Positions 11,690-22,776 of a DNA stretch of 64,000 nucleotides are shown here, piece after piece. The stretch is taken from contig NC_088809.1 of assembly GCF_011386835.1 (NCBI RefSeq), positions 21,335,067-21,399,066 on the forward strand. Reading direction: 5' to 3'. The notes under the pieces were generated by a model, which saw only the letters and a program-made list of their open reading frames with translations, was not told the DNA's origin and made no database searches. The position numbers and the translations under genes are program-made. Within the stretch, counting starts at the first letter, position 1. Each line of letters starts with the position of its first letter. The DNA is from Chrysemys picta bellii. Its lineage: Eukaryota; Chordata; Testudines; Emydidae.

Positions 11690-11891
11690 CCCCGACTGCA
11701 GCTGTTAGGTGCTACCGTAATACACCTAATAAAGAAAGTACAGTGCCTAGCACAATGTCGTGCTGGTCCACGATTAGCGATGTTATGGGCTACCGTAATA
11801 CACCTAATAAACAATGTACCACGCCCAGTACAGCGAGGTGCTGGTAGATGACTGCGGCTATTAGGGGTGTTACCGTAATACACCTAATAAA
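11690..11891 (+). repeat. Three tandem units of about 79 bp, each ending in CCTAATAAA
   Basis: The phrase 'taccgtaatacacctaataa' recurs at 11,713, 11,791 and 11,871, at intervals of 78 and 80 bases. Each unit carries an AATAAA hexamer, the canonical polyadenylation signal. The phrase resembles the tail of the ancient MIR-linked repeat seen at 49,680, so this is probably a local tandem amplification of such a tail. Confidence 0.75.
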
Positions 11892-11899
11892 TAGCTAGA

Positions 11900-14800
11900 T
11901 GGTGTTTGCTGTTGACGGGTCACATTGTGACCCTCCCCCCATGGGTGCCGGGGAGTCAGGGAGAGTCCCCAACGCCGACGCCACCCTGCACTCCCCTGTG
12001 AGTGCCAAGAGGGGAGTTGAGAGTGTCACCAGCTGCATCAAGCCAACCCAGAGGGAGTGGGGATGTGACCCTGCTCCTTCCCACGGCCGCATCCTGACAA
12101 AGCCTGGCTGCTGGAGCTACAGCACTGGCTTTAAATGCCCCCTGCAGTGGGCAGAGACGGCGCCCCTGCCCCCACCAGCCCTGCCGGCCGACTCAACAGG
12201 CCCACGAGGGCAGAGTCACAGAGGCAGCATCCCACACGCAGCGGGGTCACCCGCCAACCGTGCTGGGGGTGCTACCCGCCCTTGAGTCAAACCCACCCGG
12301 CCCAAGGTACCTGGCTCCTCACAAGGGACAGGCTGGTGAGAACCAGCAGTAACTGGCTTGCACGTTTGCTGGACTGTCATCACTAGCCCCCCCCCATTCC
12401 CCAGCCCCGCCTGGAGGGGGCGCCTTGGGGCTAATCAGATCCTCCGTGGCCATAGGGTTGGATTAGGGCAGGGTCGGCCGCCTGTCAGCCTTGCCATTTA
12501 ACATGGGGTGGGCAGGGCGCTTTGTACACTCCAGTCCCCAGCTGAGCTGCGTGGAACGCCAGGGGCTCTCTGCACAAGTTAGGGGGCCAACTCCCATGTC
12601 CTGGCCAAATTCCAACCCAGCTGATTAAATCTGCCCTTCCTTAAATGCCCCCTAGCCGCTCCAATGGGCTTCTCCTACACTGCCTGCCCTAAACTCCCCC
12701 ATAAGCGTTGCTGTGCGCTGTGACGTAGCTGCCACGCTCCACTCCAGAGGCAGCTGCATTTCAGTGGTGGACGAAGCAATTCCTATAACTATAGAGCCCG
12801 ACTGCAGCGTGGGGTGCATAAAGATGGGGCAGAGTGCAAGTCGCTGGGTGCCAAAAGCGGGTAAATTCTCTGTGCCCGTCCCTCAAGGGTGATGTGCTGT
12901 TGTGCACTGCCTAGGCGAGGCGCTCAGATACAGTGGTGATGGGCAGGGGATACGAACCAGACGAGAATCCATCACTAGGAATTCTGGCTGAGTCAGCTCC
13001 AATCCCTCCTGTGGATTCTGGCTGCAGCACGCCCCCTACCAGCGCAGCTAAGCCAAGAACACGCTCCAGCCATGCTGTGTGCACCCCACGTCCGATCCCA
13101 CCCGCTCCCGTCTCAGCGTCCCCAGGGAGAGAGGAGCTGCCACTGGGGAGCTAACCCCGTGCTGAGCACCACTCGCAGGCTGCCCGTCAATGCTTAGTGA
13201 CCACGCGTGTCCTACCCAGCGACCCCACTCTCCGTGGTGAACATGACTGATCTCGCACACGCGTCCCTCTGCCCCTCCCCAGCATCACTCCCCTGGTTTT
13301 GGTGGGGTCCCTCCTGATTTACGCCAAAGGGGAGCAGGGAACTGGTCCCCTCCACTGGCCTCGCGCGTTCCAGAGAGCTCTCTGCCCTGCAGAGCGCAGC
13401 GATCTTCCTGCAGCCAAGGGCATGGCGGTGATGTCCTGGCAGCTGGCCCAGCTCCCGCCGTGGCAATCCCTGCAGAGACGCACACACCATTGCGCACCTG
13501 CCACTGGTCAATTTGGGCCCAAGCTTCAGGAGATCAGAGGGATTTTCGAGGCTGTGGGGTCAGGAGTGGAGCAGGGACGCACCCACTGGGGAGAGCGCCA
13601 GCCTGGGGACCTCCTCCTACATGGCACAACCCCTGACAGTCTTCTCAGGGCGGCCCTAGCCCCCCCACCGCATGCAACACCCCCAGCTTCTCTCATAAGC
13701 TGAGCCCTCCCCTACCAAACCCAGGTGCACTGTCACAGAAGCACCCACCCCTGTAAACAGAACCCAGCTCCCTCCTGCGGGCCTCCCAGGACCTTCCAAG
13801 CGGTACCAGCCGCCTCTGAGCTGTGGTGCGGGAGGCTGACCCATCGTCCCCCTCCAGCCACAGCGCGCACACGCATGGACACACACGAGGTCCGTGCACG
13901 CACACAGAGGCGGGCGCACACCCAAGAACACGCCAATCACCTCACTGGCATATGTGAGCAAACGATCGATCCAGCATTTAACACCAGCGAACGGGCCCCT
14001 GTCTCCGTGTGTCGGCCATCAGGATAGGTGACTACTAACTCTAGGCTCCCCATGCTCCCCGGACGCCGCCTGTATCCCCCCCTCCTCTCCTCTCCTGTTC
14101 CCTCTTGTTCTCCAGATCTTCCACTCCCCTCGCTGTCACCCCCTCTCACTCAAGTATGGGGCTGCCCCCCCACTACCGGCCAGCCCAGCGCCCTCCCCCA
14201 CCTCCTTCCAATCCATCCCCACTAGAATCCTTCCCACGCTCCTTCCGCCACAGCCCTCCCTTATCTAGACGGGCCTCCTGCTGACTGCCCTGAAAAGCCT
14301 CACGTGGTCCACTGAACCTAGCTCCCGCCCCACATCTGGCTAACCTGCCCATCCCCTGGCACTGGCCAGCACTAGGTCTCAGGGGTTTGCTCACCGGCTG
14401 CGACCTGTCTCCCCTCCCTGCAGTTCCTTCCAGCACGGATCAGGGAATGGGGGGCAAGGGCTGTTTGGCCCCGCGTGGATGGATCAGCCCTCTGGAGGTC
14501 AATGGGAACTGGCACATGGGCGTAGGTTTCCAAGGGCATTCATCACGCAGACGTGCTGTCGCTGGCTCTGATCCAGCACCCACTGGAGCCACCAGAAAGG
14601 CAATCTAACTGGGCCGGTGTAAGCCGCACTGGCATGGTCTTTGTCCCTGCCTAGTGACTGGTCCACATGACAGGATAAAAGCCTATTACTGCTACCGGGT
14701 AACAGAGTAACTCCTTTAGCTGAAGTGCTAAAGGTGCAGGGTTCCAACCCTGCTTTCTGAAACCCGACTGCAAATGCCTGTTAGCTGGTGTCAAGTGATG

Positions 14801-14990
14801 GATGCTTTGTTTGCTTAATGATAGATGCACATGTCCCCTGACCGCTTCGTGCGTAACAAGCTGTATACGAAAATGCCTTTACTGGAAAGAGGCAGCATCC
14901 GCAGCGCGGCTGGGTTAGGCACGCCGGCAGCAGCCACCTAACCTTGATCCGTCTGGCTTTCCGGGGTTGGAAACTTTCAGCAGAGCGGAG
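11900..14990. other. Single-copy DNA, no gene seen
   Basis: Mixed GC content with many short overlapping frames and no recognisable domain. A CA-rich patch lies near 13,862-13,925. A tRNA-like stretch near 14,705-14,760 holds a possible B box (GGTTCCAACCC) but no full cloverleaf. Confidence 0.4.
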
Positions 14991-14999
14991 GCTGTATGT

Positions 15000-15260
15000 G
15001 CGCAGAGGAGGAGATTTCTGCCTTGTGCTGTAACTAATGCTAAACTGTCAGCTCCTAAAGATTAGCTGCCTGGGATGGTATCAATATAGAAATAAAAAAA
15101 AAATCAAGCTGAAATTTCGGCAGCCAGCCACCAAGTTTATAGCATATCTCCATCTACTGGTCTTAAAAATTCACGGTGCTGCTCCGTGCAGTCAGCAGCA
15201 CCGTCAGCTCGTCGCATCTGGGAGAGGAAAAGGTGCATTTTCCCAGCCAGTGACGCCTAC
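15000..15260. other. AT-leaning island, candidate conserved noncoding element
   Basis: The sequence around 15,035-15,180 ('gctcctaaagattagctgcc', 'tttatagcatatctccatct') is AT-rich and free of repeat phrases. No frame looks like an exon. Confidence 0.25.
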
Positions 15261-15454
15261 AAACAACCTCCATGCAAGTCTCTCTCCCCTTTTCTAACGG
15301 GCCAGGCTCTAAATCAGCTCCCCTGCTCCGAAATGCTCTCGGGAGGCAGGAAACTGAAGGAGGGAGGAGGGACGTGTAATGTCTTAAAGGCGAGCTGCAG
15401 GGGGGGTGAAATATGGGGGCTGTTTCCATTCGCCACTGACAGCCCCTGCTCTAC

Positions 15455-15593
15455 AATGCTCCCGCTTTGGCCTGCTAAACCCAGGGTTGTGAGTTCAATC
15501 CTTGAGAGGACCAGTTGGGGATTGGTCCTGCTTTGAGCAGGGGGGTGGACTAGATGACCTCCTGAGGTCCCTTCCAGCCCTGATATTCTATGA
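15455..15593 (+). mobile_element. tRNA-derived SINE head joined to a CR1-type tail
   Basis: 'ggcctgctaaacccagggtt' and the B-box-like 'gagttcaatcc' match the tRNA-derived head of the Cry I-type SINE at 25 kb. The right half reads 'ttggtcctgctttgagcagg' and ends 'gatattctatga', which is the CR1 3' terminus. The unit is short and has lost most of the head. Confidence 0.65.
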
Positions 15594-15599
15594 AACTTT

Positions 15600-16530
15600 G
15601 GCAAAACTAGCAGGTCAGGTTATTTCACGCAGGCCACGCCAGCACCCTGCTAGATCAAAGCCAGGACCGGAGCCACGGGGCCGAGCCGAAGCCCAACGGC
15701 ACCGCTGGGCTTCTGATGAGACCCTGGGGTTGCAAATAGGGAATCAAACCCAACACCTCCCCACACACCCAGCCCAGTAGCAGCTTGCTGGGACGATGGC
15801 GCCAGGCATGGGAGTCTGTGGATAACTCATGACAAGCAGAGCTGGTTTAAGAGGCCCCCAGAACTGGCAGCCAAGGGGGATCCCCCAGTCTGTGGCGTGG
15901 TCTTAAACCTACCCTGGGACGGTCTGCCAGGCCTGCTGCTGCCTGTGTGCCCACAGGGCTAGGACGACATCCAACCCACACTGGCACCGGGCCCACACCC
16001 TCCCCACACAGCGCGACTGAGTCGGGAGGGGGAGAGCAAAGAGATCGGCCACCACCCCCGCCAGAGCATGGGGCGGAGGAGCGGGGGCAGAGCAAGGGCC
16101 CTCAGCCTGGGGGAGCTGCTGCTCTTCCAACAGCCCGAGGGGGGGTCACAGCCACCCTCCCCGTCCCCCAGTCCTGGAGGAGGAGAGTCCCACCTGCTCT
16201 CCATCAGGCTGCACCACCTGTTGACTTCCCATACTTGGATAGCCTCTGCCCGCCAAGCTAACAGATAATGAAATAAAGGGTGGAGCATTTAACGCACCCC
16301 AGCCGGACCCTCTCCCTTGCTCCCGCCCACGGCCCCAGTGAAGGAGGAGACTGCTGGGGATGAAGGGTGCCCTCCATGGCAGACCCCACCCCCTCTGGCA
16401 CTAAGCAGCCTTCATGTATCTGGCTCCATCGATTGACGCCGGGGCTCTGATCAATACAGAGTCTCTGAAACACCAATAAAACCTCCACCAGAGGGCCCCA
16501 GACACAATGGAGCGGCAGTGCCAAGCAAGA
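15600..16530. other. GC-rich single-copy DNA, no gene seen
   Basis: Overlapping open frames on both strands follow base composition. No repeat or exon signature was recognised. Confidence 0.4.
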
Positions 16531-16534
16531 CGGG

Positions 16535-16720
16535 AGCCAAACAGGGCCAGAGTATGTATTATGCTGGAATCACTTTGCTCTAATTAGTTACCTTTCGTAG
16601 GACGGCTGCAACCTTAAATGTTTTATCATTTACTTGCTCTCCTGAGGGCAAGCGAGCGGCAGTAACAGAAGCTGAAACCCTGGGATGCGTTTAGCTACAG
16701 GTCAGGCGCTAGGAATGTTT
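16535..16720. other. AT-leaning island, candidate conserved noncoding element
   Basis: 'gctctaattagttacctttc' and 'aaatgttttatcatttactt' stand out from the GC-rich flanks and match no recognised repeat. The call rests on composition only. Confidence 0.3.
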
Positions 16721-16754
16721 CGTCTGTGTCCTGCGCCTTTCAGCTCGGGCAGTC

Positions 16755-16885
16755 TCCAGAGGTGGGTAGATATTACAAAGGGGGAAACTGAGGCACGCGA
16801 CCGCCAAGTGACTGGTCACGCAGCGAGTCACTGGCAGATGGGAAAGGAGTCCTCACTCCCAGTCCAACGCTCCCTTCCGTGTCAG
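16755..16885 (-). mobile_element. MIR SINE fragment, antisense
   Basis: 'gggggaaactgaggcacgcg' is followed by 'agtcactggcagatgggaaa' and 'cactcccagtccaacgctcc', the order expected for an inverted MIR core. Confidence 0.65.
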
Positions 16886-16959
16886 TGCACAGTATTAGTC
16901 AATGGAGAGGCCAGGGATTGCCCCATAGTGGCTAAGTACCCCACACTTCACCAATGATC

Positions 16960-17192
16960 TCATCACATGTTCAGGGGGTTCTGCCCCCTTTGAGACAACT
17001 CATCTCTGTGCCCTTTTGAGCTCCACATTCTCCTAGAGAACCTTCCTTGGAGGTTTTTAAGGCCCGGCTTGACAAAGCCCTGGCTGGGATGATTTAGCTG
17101 GGAATTGGTCCTGCTTTGAGCAGGGGGTTGGACTAGATGACCTCTTGAGGTCCCTTCCAACTCTGATATTCTATGATTCTATGATTCTATGA
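16960..17192 (+). mobile_element. CR1 LINE 3' end, sense, with terminal ATTCTATG repeats
   Basis: 'ggaggtttttaaggcccggc', 'gatgatttagctgggaattg' and 'gactagatgacctcttgagg' lead to three tandem ATTCTATG-type units at the 3' terminus. This is the best-preserved CR1 end in the window and fixes the orientation of the family. Confidence 0.92.
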
Positions 17193-17199
17193 GAGCCGG

Positions 17200-19465
17200 G
17201 CCCCAATCCTGCCAAGCCAACGACACCTTCCAGGATTCCTACAGCTCCCCATTGAACAAGGCTTTCCTGGGCTTTTCAGCTTCCTTTAAATGGTTTGGGC
17301 AGCTTTACCCCTCCGACTCCTGCACCTCCGGGGTTTGCAGCCACATGGCCTCACTCCAAACCCTTGTTCTGGATGGAGACACAAAGAGCTGATCTTACCC
17401 AGGGTCTCCAGGGCTGCTGGCTCTGTGGTAAGACATTTGCGAAAGCCGGTCTCAAAACAGCCCATTTGCTTATCAAAGCCAAATTGTTCAAAGGCTGCAG
17501 AGTAGGAAAGGGGGAGGGGGGAAGGGTGTCAAGTTGTTACTAAGGCATTAAATTAAAAAAGGAAGAGAGGAGAAGGGCCCTGATTAGCCGCAAACTGACC
17601 TTGGCAGCAAATGCAAGTAATTGGCGAGAAAGGGCTTATAAATTACGAGCATTCGGCACCTGCATTCCCCAGCTCGCCGGAAGCCAAAAGCCAGTGCAGG
17701 TGCTGAGACCTTCATTTGTCCATCAGAGGACAGAGCACGACTGGGCAACGACTCACAAGGCAACTCAGCACTCTAGACCGCAGGTGGGCCCCGATCCTGC
17801 GCATGGCACCCCTCCCACTGGTGCAGGATCGGACCCTGGCAGCTTCCGACGTATTGCAAGTCACTGAAGGCCCGATTCGCAGTCTGGTGAAGTGGATGGG
17901 GGTCTCCGCATACCCTGGGGGCCCAGAGCAGGCTCTACCAGTGAGGCGTTGCTGGACAAATAGGTTTGCTTAGTGCACCTGTGTGTCAGCATGTCTGGTC
18001 GCAGGGAGTTTGCTGCACCCCCTTGGAAAGAGGCCGGGTTGCAGGCAGGTGAAGGAGGCGCAATGCTGTCTGGTAATGAAAGTCGGGGGCAGAAGGCCAA
18101 GGCTCACGTGCGGCTTGGAAAATCCTCCCAGCCTGCACACCGGGGATGAGCAATTTTAACAGGCTCTTAAAACATGGCTGGCTCGTTTACCATCGCGGCA
18201 CGGTAAGTAGGCTTAGCACCCAGGCTGGGAGCTTTCCCGACAGCTTGGCAAGGCTGAACCCTGGGGGCTAGGATCCGATCTACTGCTAGCCCCCCATCTA
18301 GACCAACTGCTCTAGGGATGCAGTGTGACGATTTCCATGTCCTATCAATGCTGGCAACTGGATTTCCCGGCACCAGAGCAACACACCCTCCTCCGCTGCC
18401 GGACATGCAGGGCCTGTGCACACTGTGCAGTGCAGACACCCACCCAACAGCAGCAACAAGGGCCATTCCAGGACTTGCCTAGCGAGGGTCACAAAAGCCT
18501 TCGCCCTCCATACAGATCAACCATGGCCCCTGATCACTGCCGGCCGAGACACTGTGCTCACACGTCCCTCCCTCGAGCAGGGATGCTCCGCTCTGCATCC
18601 CATCCCATGTCCTCAGCCCCTACGTGTGGGACCTGCCCCGCACTTCGCAGGTCAGGGTTTAATGGTATCGCCTGGTTCTAATGTTCCCAACTTCCTGCTT
18701 TTACTGTGGGACATTTTAGGGGGCAAGGAGGTTGGCTGAAAGCCCCACATTTTGATTGTCGAGATGCTCCGATACCGCAGTGTTAGGTGCTGACGGATAC
18801 ACAGATCGATCAGATAAAGCTTATTATTACGCTGCTCATATATGAAGAGACACCAAATATACACAGACTCGCCACTGAAATTCCTGACCTCAGTTACAAA
18901 GAACCCCTGTGGATCTTAAAAACACTGACATTGTTTTTCACCTTTGATGCTGTTTGTTTACCTTGCACTTCACAGGGTTTGGCCTGAGGAACGGGGGTTT
19001 CACTCATTGTTTCTAATCAGTTGGACTTTCTGGTTCTCCAGCGCTTGCACCAGGGACTTGGGGAAAACCAGGGGGGAAGCGGGGATTTCTGTAGGTATTA
19101 ACTTTTGTCAAACAATAAACACCTAAAGCTCGGAAGCGATGCTGTGACCTGACCTTTATTGGCTTGTGGAAGGAGTGCAGGTGACGCTCAGTGACATCCG
19201 TGGTAATCTGTGCTCTACAAGGGTCTGACGCCGAAGCCAAATGGGGACTTTCCAACTGATTTCCATGGGCTCACCCCTATGAGATACCGCCCATCCTCAG
19301 CGCCTGGTACCTGTGCTCACATAACATGACACAATGCAACCTTGAATGGGATGGGGGAAGAAGTCCTTTTTCCCCACACGGCCCCTTCCCTTCTCCTGCC
19401 TATCAAGTAGATGCATATCTAATGACTGCGGTGCATTTAGCAACCTGCTCCTCAGAGCTACAGAC
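17200..19465. other. Single-copy DNA, no gene seen
   Basis: No exon-like frame was recognised. An imperfect inverted repeat at about 17,787-17,832 (CCCCGATCCTGC and GCAGGATCGGACC arms) is probably the remnant of an old palindromic element. Confidence 0.4.
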
Positions 19466-19470
19466 TGGAG

Positions 19471-19554
19471 GCCAAATTCTCTGCTGGCGTAAACTGGCAC
19501 AACTCCACTGACTTCAATGGCACTGCACCGATCTACACCAACAGAGGGTTTGGC
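19471..19554. mobile_element. Ancient palindromic MITE-like element
   Basis: The left arm starts GCCAAATTCTCTGCTGGCGT. It pairs with the right arm, whose inverse starts GCCAAACCCTCTGTTGGTGT, around a centre near 'ccactgacttcaatgg'. The whole block folds into one imperfect hairpin of about 84 bases. Single-arm relatives appear near 7,683 and 56,213. Confidence 0.55.
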
Positions 19555-19559
19555 TTGGG

Positions 19560-20060
19560 TTTTTTTTCAAGCTCTCTCTATATGCAGTAACAACAAACAA
19601 AACCCACAGCTTATTTTTCGAGACACATCTTACTAAAGAAGGAGCATGCGAAATCAGACCACAATCCCAGCTTTAAATTTCAAGGTAGATTAATTACCCA
19701 ACACCACTTTCCCCCTCTTCAAATCACTGCCACAGACATTAATTAGCATCGCCAATATGTGTTGGGTCCACGTTCCTTATTACCTGCCCACAGCTGAAGT
19801 TTTTGCCCAGGTTTTCGGGTCATCGGTTCTAACTCACCATCTGCTCGCAATCAAGGGAAAGAGACAGCGTGCTGACTGGAAACGTGGCTAAAGACAGGGA
19901 ATATGTCGCTTCCGTTTGGAGCCTTTTAATCCTACATAGTAATTTATTATTCATCGCTTTTGTAATGAGTTTCCCTGTATTGCTACCGTCCAACCACCAA
20001 CAAATGGGACACCTGATTGTCCTCACCACCTTTTGGAAAAATGATTATCCAGACACCCAA
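19560..20060. other. AT-rich island, candidate conserved noncoding element
   Basis: About 500 bases of non-repetitive AT-leaning sequence hold several TTAATTA/ATTAAT motifs ('gtagattaattacccaacac' near 19,685; 'cattaattagcatcgcc' near 19,738). The stretch 'aatttattattcatcgcttt' lies near 19,940. It sits within about 3 kb of the proposed exon, inside its putative intron 1. Confidence 0.35.
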
Positions 20061-20485
20061 ATCTGATAAAGCAGTAGGGGAAAAAAACCAGACCATATCT
20101 TCCCCGACTCACAAGCCTGCCAGCTGTCAATCACGTGGATTGCAAAGACTGTTACCTGTTGTTCCTAAAGATCAAGACTTAGCCAAGCAAAACACAGCCG
20201 GGGAAATAAAACTTCCAAGCAACTTGTCTGGAAGACAATGGGGAAAGCATTCAAGGCACTTAAGGGATGCTAAATAAAGTTACTGCTCTCAGCACCCAGG
20301 ATAAACCCTTGTTCTGCACATGAAGGATTTGTACGGCTCTGTAGGGAAAGGACGGCGAGAACACTCGGCACAGCTGGTTAACGCATCTAGTCCCTTTATT
20401 TCTACTAATTGACTTGGTTCAAAGAAGTTGTTGAAATATCTGCTTATTTATAATCAGCATCCCTGCCTTCTAGTGGAACAGAGAA

Positions 20486-20499
20486 GGGGGGGGGGGGGG
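20486..20499 (+). repeat. Poly-G run of 14
   Basis: Fourteen consecutive G residues, with an A7 to GT transition on the right. Confidence 0.95.
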
Positions 20500-20559
20500 A
20501 GTGTTTCCACTGAAGCTGGGTTTTTTTAAGTCCCTTTTCCATTAGTCAACAACTCCTAG

Positions 20560-21300
20560 AGCCTCAAGTGCACCACAAAGGCACCTCTGAACCCCGTTTC
20601 GTCAGCACCGACTCCTTCCCTGCTTGCCAGGCACAAGCAGCGGGCACCACGGCGAGCCAGGGCTCCAGGGACACCGTTCATAAACGGCGGGGAAAGGCTC
20701 TCAGGGCACAATTTCATTCCACGCGTCGGGGGGTGGTGGGGAGGGGGGCCATTATGGCCAAAGAGCGACCAGATGAGCATGGCAGCGACCATCCAGGGTG
20801 CCCTGGAAGCGTGGGCGCGGAGCACGCGTCCTCCAGACGGTGCTGTGCCCTGGGGGCCCCGCATTAGCCAGGCTAATAATAACAGCGCTAATAAATAAAT
20901 CCAGCCCTTCCACCCACCCAAAACCGCAGCAGGGAGAACAGCCCTTGCACCGGGAGTGCCTGCACCCACCGCATCCTTACCAAACCAAACTAAACCGGGG
21001 CGGGGGGGTGTTCAGCACCTCGCAATAGCGCAGCCAGCCACTCCCCTGTTGCCTGTTACCTTGCTCAGCAAAAGGGCACCACACCAGCAGGTACCCTAAT
21101 CCCTAATGGCAGCAAATGATTTCACAGCATGTCATGCACACAGCTTCAATAAATTATAGGGTTAAGGGAGCGATTTGAATGCAACTCAGGGAAAGTGAAC
21201 AACTAAGAGGTTTTTTCATAAGACTGCAGAAAGGGGGAGGAGGGGGAGAGGGGACAGACATCTAGAGGCACGAGGTATCAAAAAAAAAACAAACAGAAAA
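20560..21300. other. Single-copy DNA, no gene seen
   Basis: The left part is GC-rich. The right part (21,085-21,240) is AT-leaning and non-repetitive ('aatggcagcaaatgatttca', 'cttcaataaattatagggtt') and could be a further conserved island. No exon signature was found. Confidence 0.3.
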
Positions 21301-21315
21301 AAGCCAACAATCAGT

Positions 21316-21332
21316 CACACACACACACACAC
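21316..21332 (+). repeat. (CA)n microsatellite
   Basis: Eight CA units followed by a short C run. Confidence 0.9.
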
Positions 21333-21394
21333 CCCCCAAACCGGGAGCAACATCGCTTAGCTACCAGCCCAAGCCCGGGCATGGTCAGCCCTGG

Positions 21395-21510
21395 CTGCAA
21401 AAATTGTGCATTTGATTGCATTGGTCTGTTGGATAAAGCTGTGAGATAATAGCAGATAAAGACTTTGATCTTTATCCTAAATCCATCGCTGTATTAAGAA
21501 AGCGGGAGAC
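21395..21510. promoter_or_regulatory. Candidate enhancer with GATA and TCF/LEF-type motifs
   Basis: Within 21,431-21,476 there are three GATA cores on the plus strand (21,432, 21,445, 21,455) and one on the minus strand (TATC at 21,473). A CTTTGATC, the TCF/LEF core, lies at 21,463-21,470. The block is AT-rich, repeat-free and about 1.3 kb downstream of the proposed exon 1. Enhancer activity is an inference from motif density. Confidence 0.35.
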
Positions 21511-21780
21511 ATGGACAGTTTATATATATTTTTAAAACCCCCCCCCCCGCTCTCCCCCCACCTCCGTGCAGCCCTGGGAGCCCCACATTAGAAGCGCAAT
21601 CTGTCATTTTATTAAGTCCGGGCTCAACTCTAATCCTTGCCCTTTTCCTGGGGGGCAGGAGGAGATGGGACGAGGCGGAGCGAGGGGCAGGGATGGGGGC
21701 AACAGGCTGGGGGCGGCGGCAGAGCGGAATGAAAGCAGCCCCTTCCCCTAACCAGGGGGGCACGGGGGACGGCGGAGGAT

Positions 21781-22645
21781 TGGAAGGGGCAGTGGGGTTC
21801 GGGGGCTAGAGGGGAGGACAGGTAGGGGGTGCAGGGAGACACAGCGGGGTGCAGCGGAGGAGCAGCCGGGTTCGGGGGGCTGGAGGGGAGAGCGGGCGGG
21901 CACGGGGGTGTAGGGAAGGGGGTGCAGGTAGGCACAGAGGGGTGCAGCAGAGGAGAGGAGGTGCAGTGGGGTTCTGGGAGCTGGAAGGAAGGGAGATCAG
22001 GAGGTGCAGGGAAGGGGATGCAGGGAGGCATAGAGGGGTGCAGCGGAGGAGTGGAGGGGCAGTGGGGTTTGGGGGGCTGGAGGAAGGATGGGCGGGGAAC
22101 TGCAGGAAAGGGGGTGCAAGGAGGCATTGAGGGGTGCAGCAGAGGAGTGGAGGGGCAGTGGGGTTCAGGGGGGCTGGAAGGGAGGGAGGTCAGGGGGTGC
22201 AGGGAGGCACAGCGGGGTGCAGCGGAGGAGTGGAGGGGCAGCCGGGTTCGGGGGGCTGGAGGGAAGGGCGGGCAGGGGGTGCAGGGAAGGGGATGCAGGG
22301 AGGCACAGAGGGGTGCAGGGGAGGAGTGGAGGGGCAGTGGGGTTCAGGGGGGCTGGAAGGGAGGGAGATCAGGGGGTGCAGGGAAGGGGATGCAGGGAGG
22401 CATAGAGGGGTGCAGCGGAGGAGTGGAGGGGCAGTGGGGTTTGGGGGGCTGGAGGAAGGATGGGCGGGGAACTGCAGGAAAGGGGATGCAGGGAGGCACA
22501 GAGGGGTGCAGGGGAGGAGTGGAGGGGCAGTGGGGTTCAGGGGGGCTGCAAGGGAGGGAGGGCAGAGGGGTGCAGGGAGGCACAGACGGGTGCAACGGAG
22601 CTCGGGGGAGGGCGGACAGGGGGTGCAGGAAGCCCCTTTCCCTGG
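21781..22645 (+). repeat. GC-rich minisatellite of about 96-bp units with higher-order structure
   Basis: Nine units share the phrase 'ggagtggaggggcagtgggg' and end in 'aggggtgcagcgga'-type sequence. Unit variants recur in order: a short C-type unit, then D-A-B-C, then D-A-B-C. B-type units carry 'aaggatgggcggggaactgc', A-type carry 'ggagatcagg', and C-type lack about 14 bases. The array lies directly beside the proposed splice donor. Its strong G bias on the plus strand gives long overlapping frames on both strands that are not genes. Confidence 0.85.
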
Positions 22646-22721
22646 CACTGGGCGAACCGGGAGGGTGCCGGGCGCACAGAGAGCCCCCCACCCCGCCGAC
22701 CCCGCGCGGGCGAGCTCTTAC

Positions 22722-22776
22722 CGTGGGCCAGCAGCGCGCCGAGGCAGCAGAGCAGGGCGGCGGGTCCCGGGGCCAT
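22722..22776 (-). CDS. Probable first coding exon: signal peptide of an unidentified secreted or membrane protein
   Basis: On the minus strand, ATG at 22,776 lies in a strong initiation context (ACCGCCATGG). It opens 18 codons reading MAPGPAALLCCLGALLAH, then one base before the donor ACG/GTAAGA, so the intron is phase 1. Residues 7-17 form a hydrophobic core of the length expected for a signal peptide, followed by small residues near the junction. Phase 1 introns directly after a signal peptide are common in receptor tyrosine kinases, receptor phosphatases, IgSF proteins and other extracellular proteins. The frame is open upstream, but this is the first ATG in it. It lies in a CpG island. 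No second exon was recognised downstream (lower coordinates), so intron 1 would exceed 22 kb. The sequence is too short to name the gene, and a chance open frame in GC-rich DNA cannot be excluded. Confidence 0.55.

Noticed and set aside
14705..14760. Possible tRNA gene with GGTTCCAACCC
   Set aside because: Only a B-box-like word is convincing; no acceptor stem or anticodon arm could be paired.
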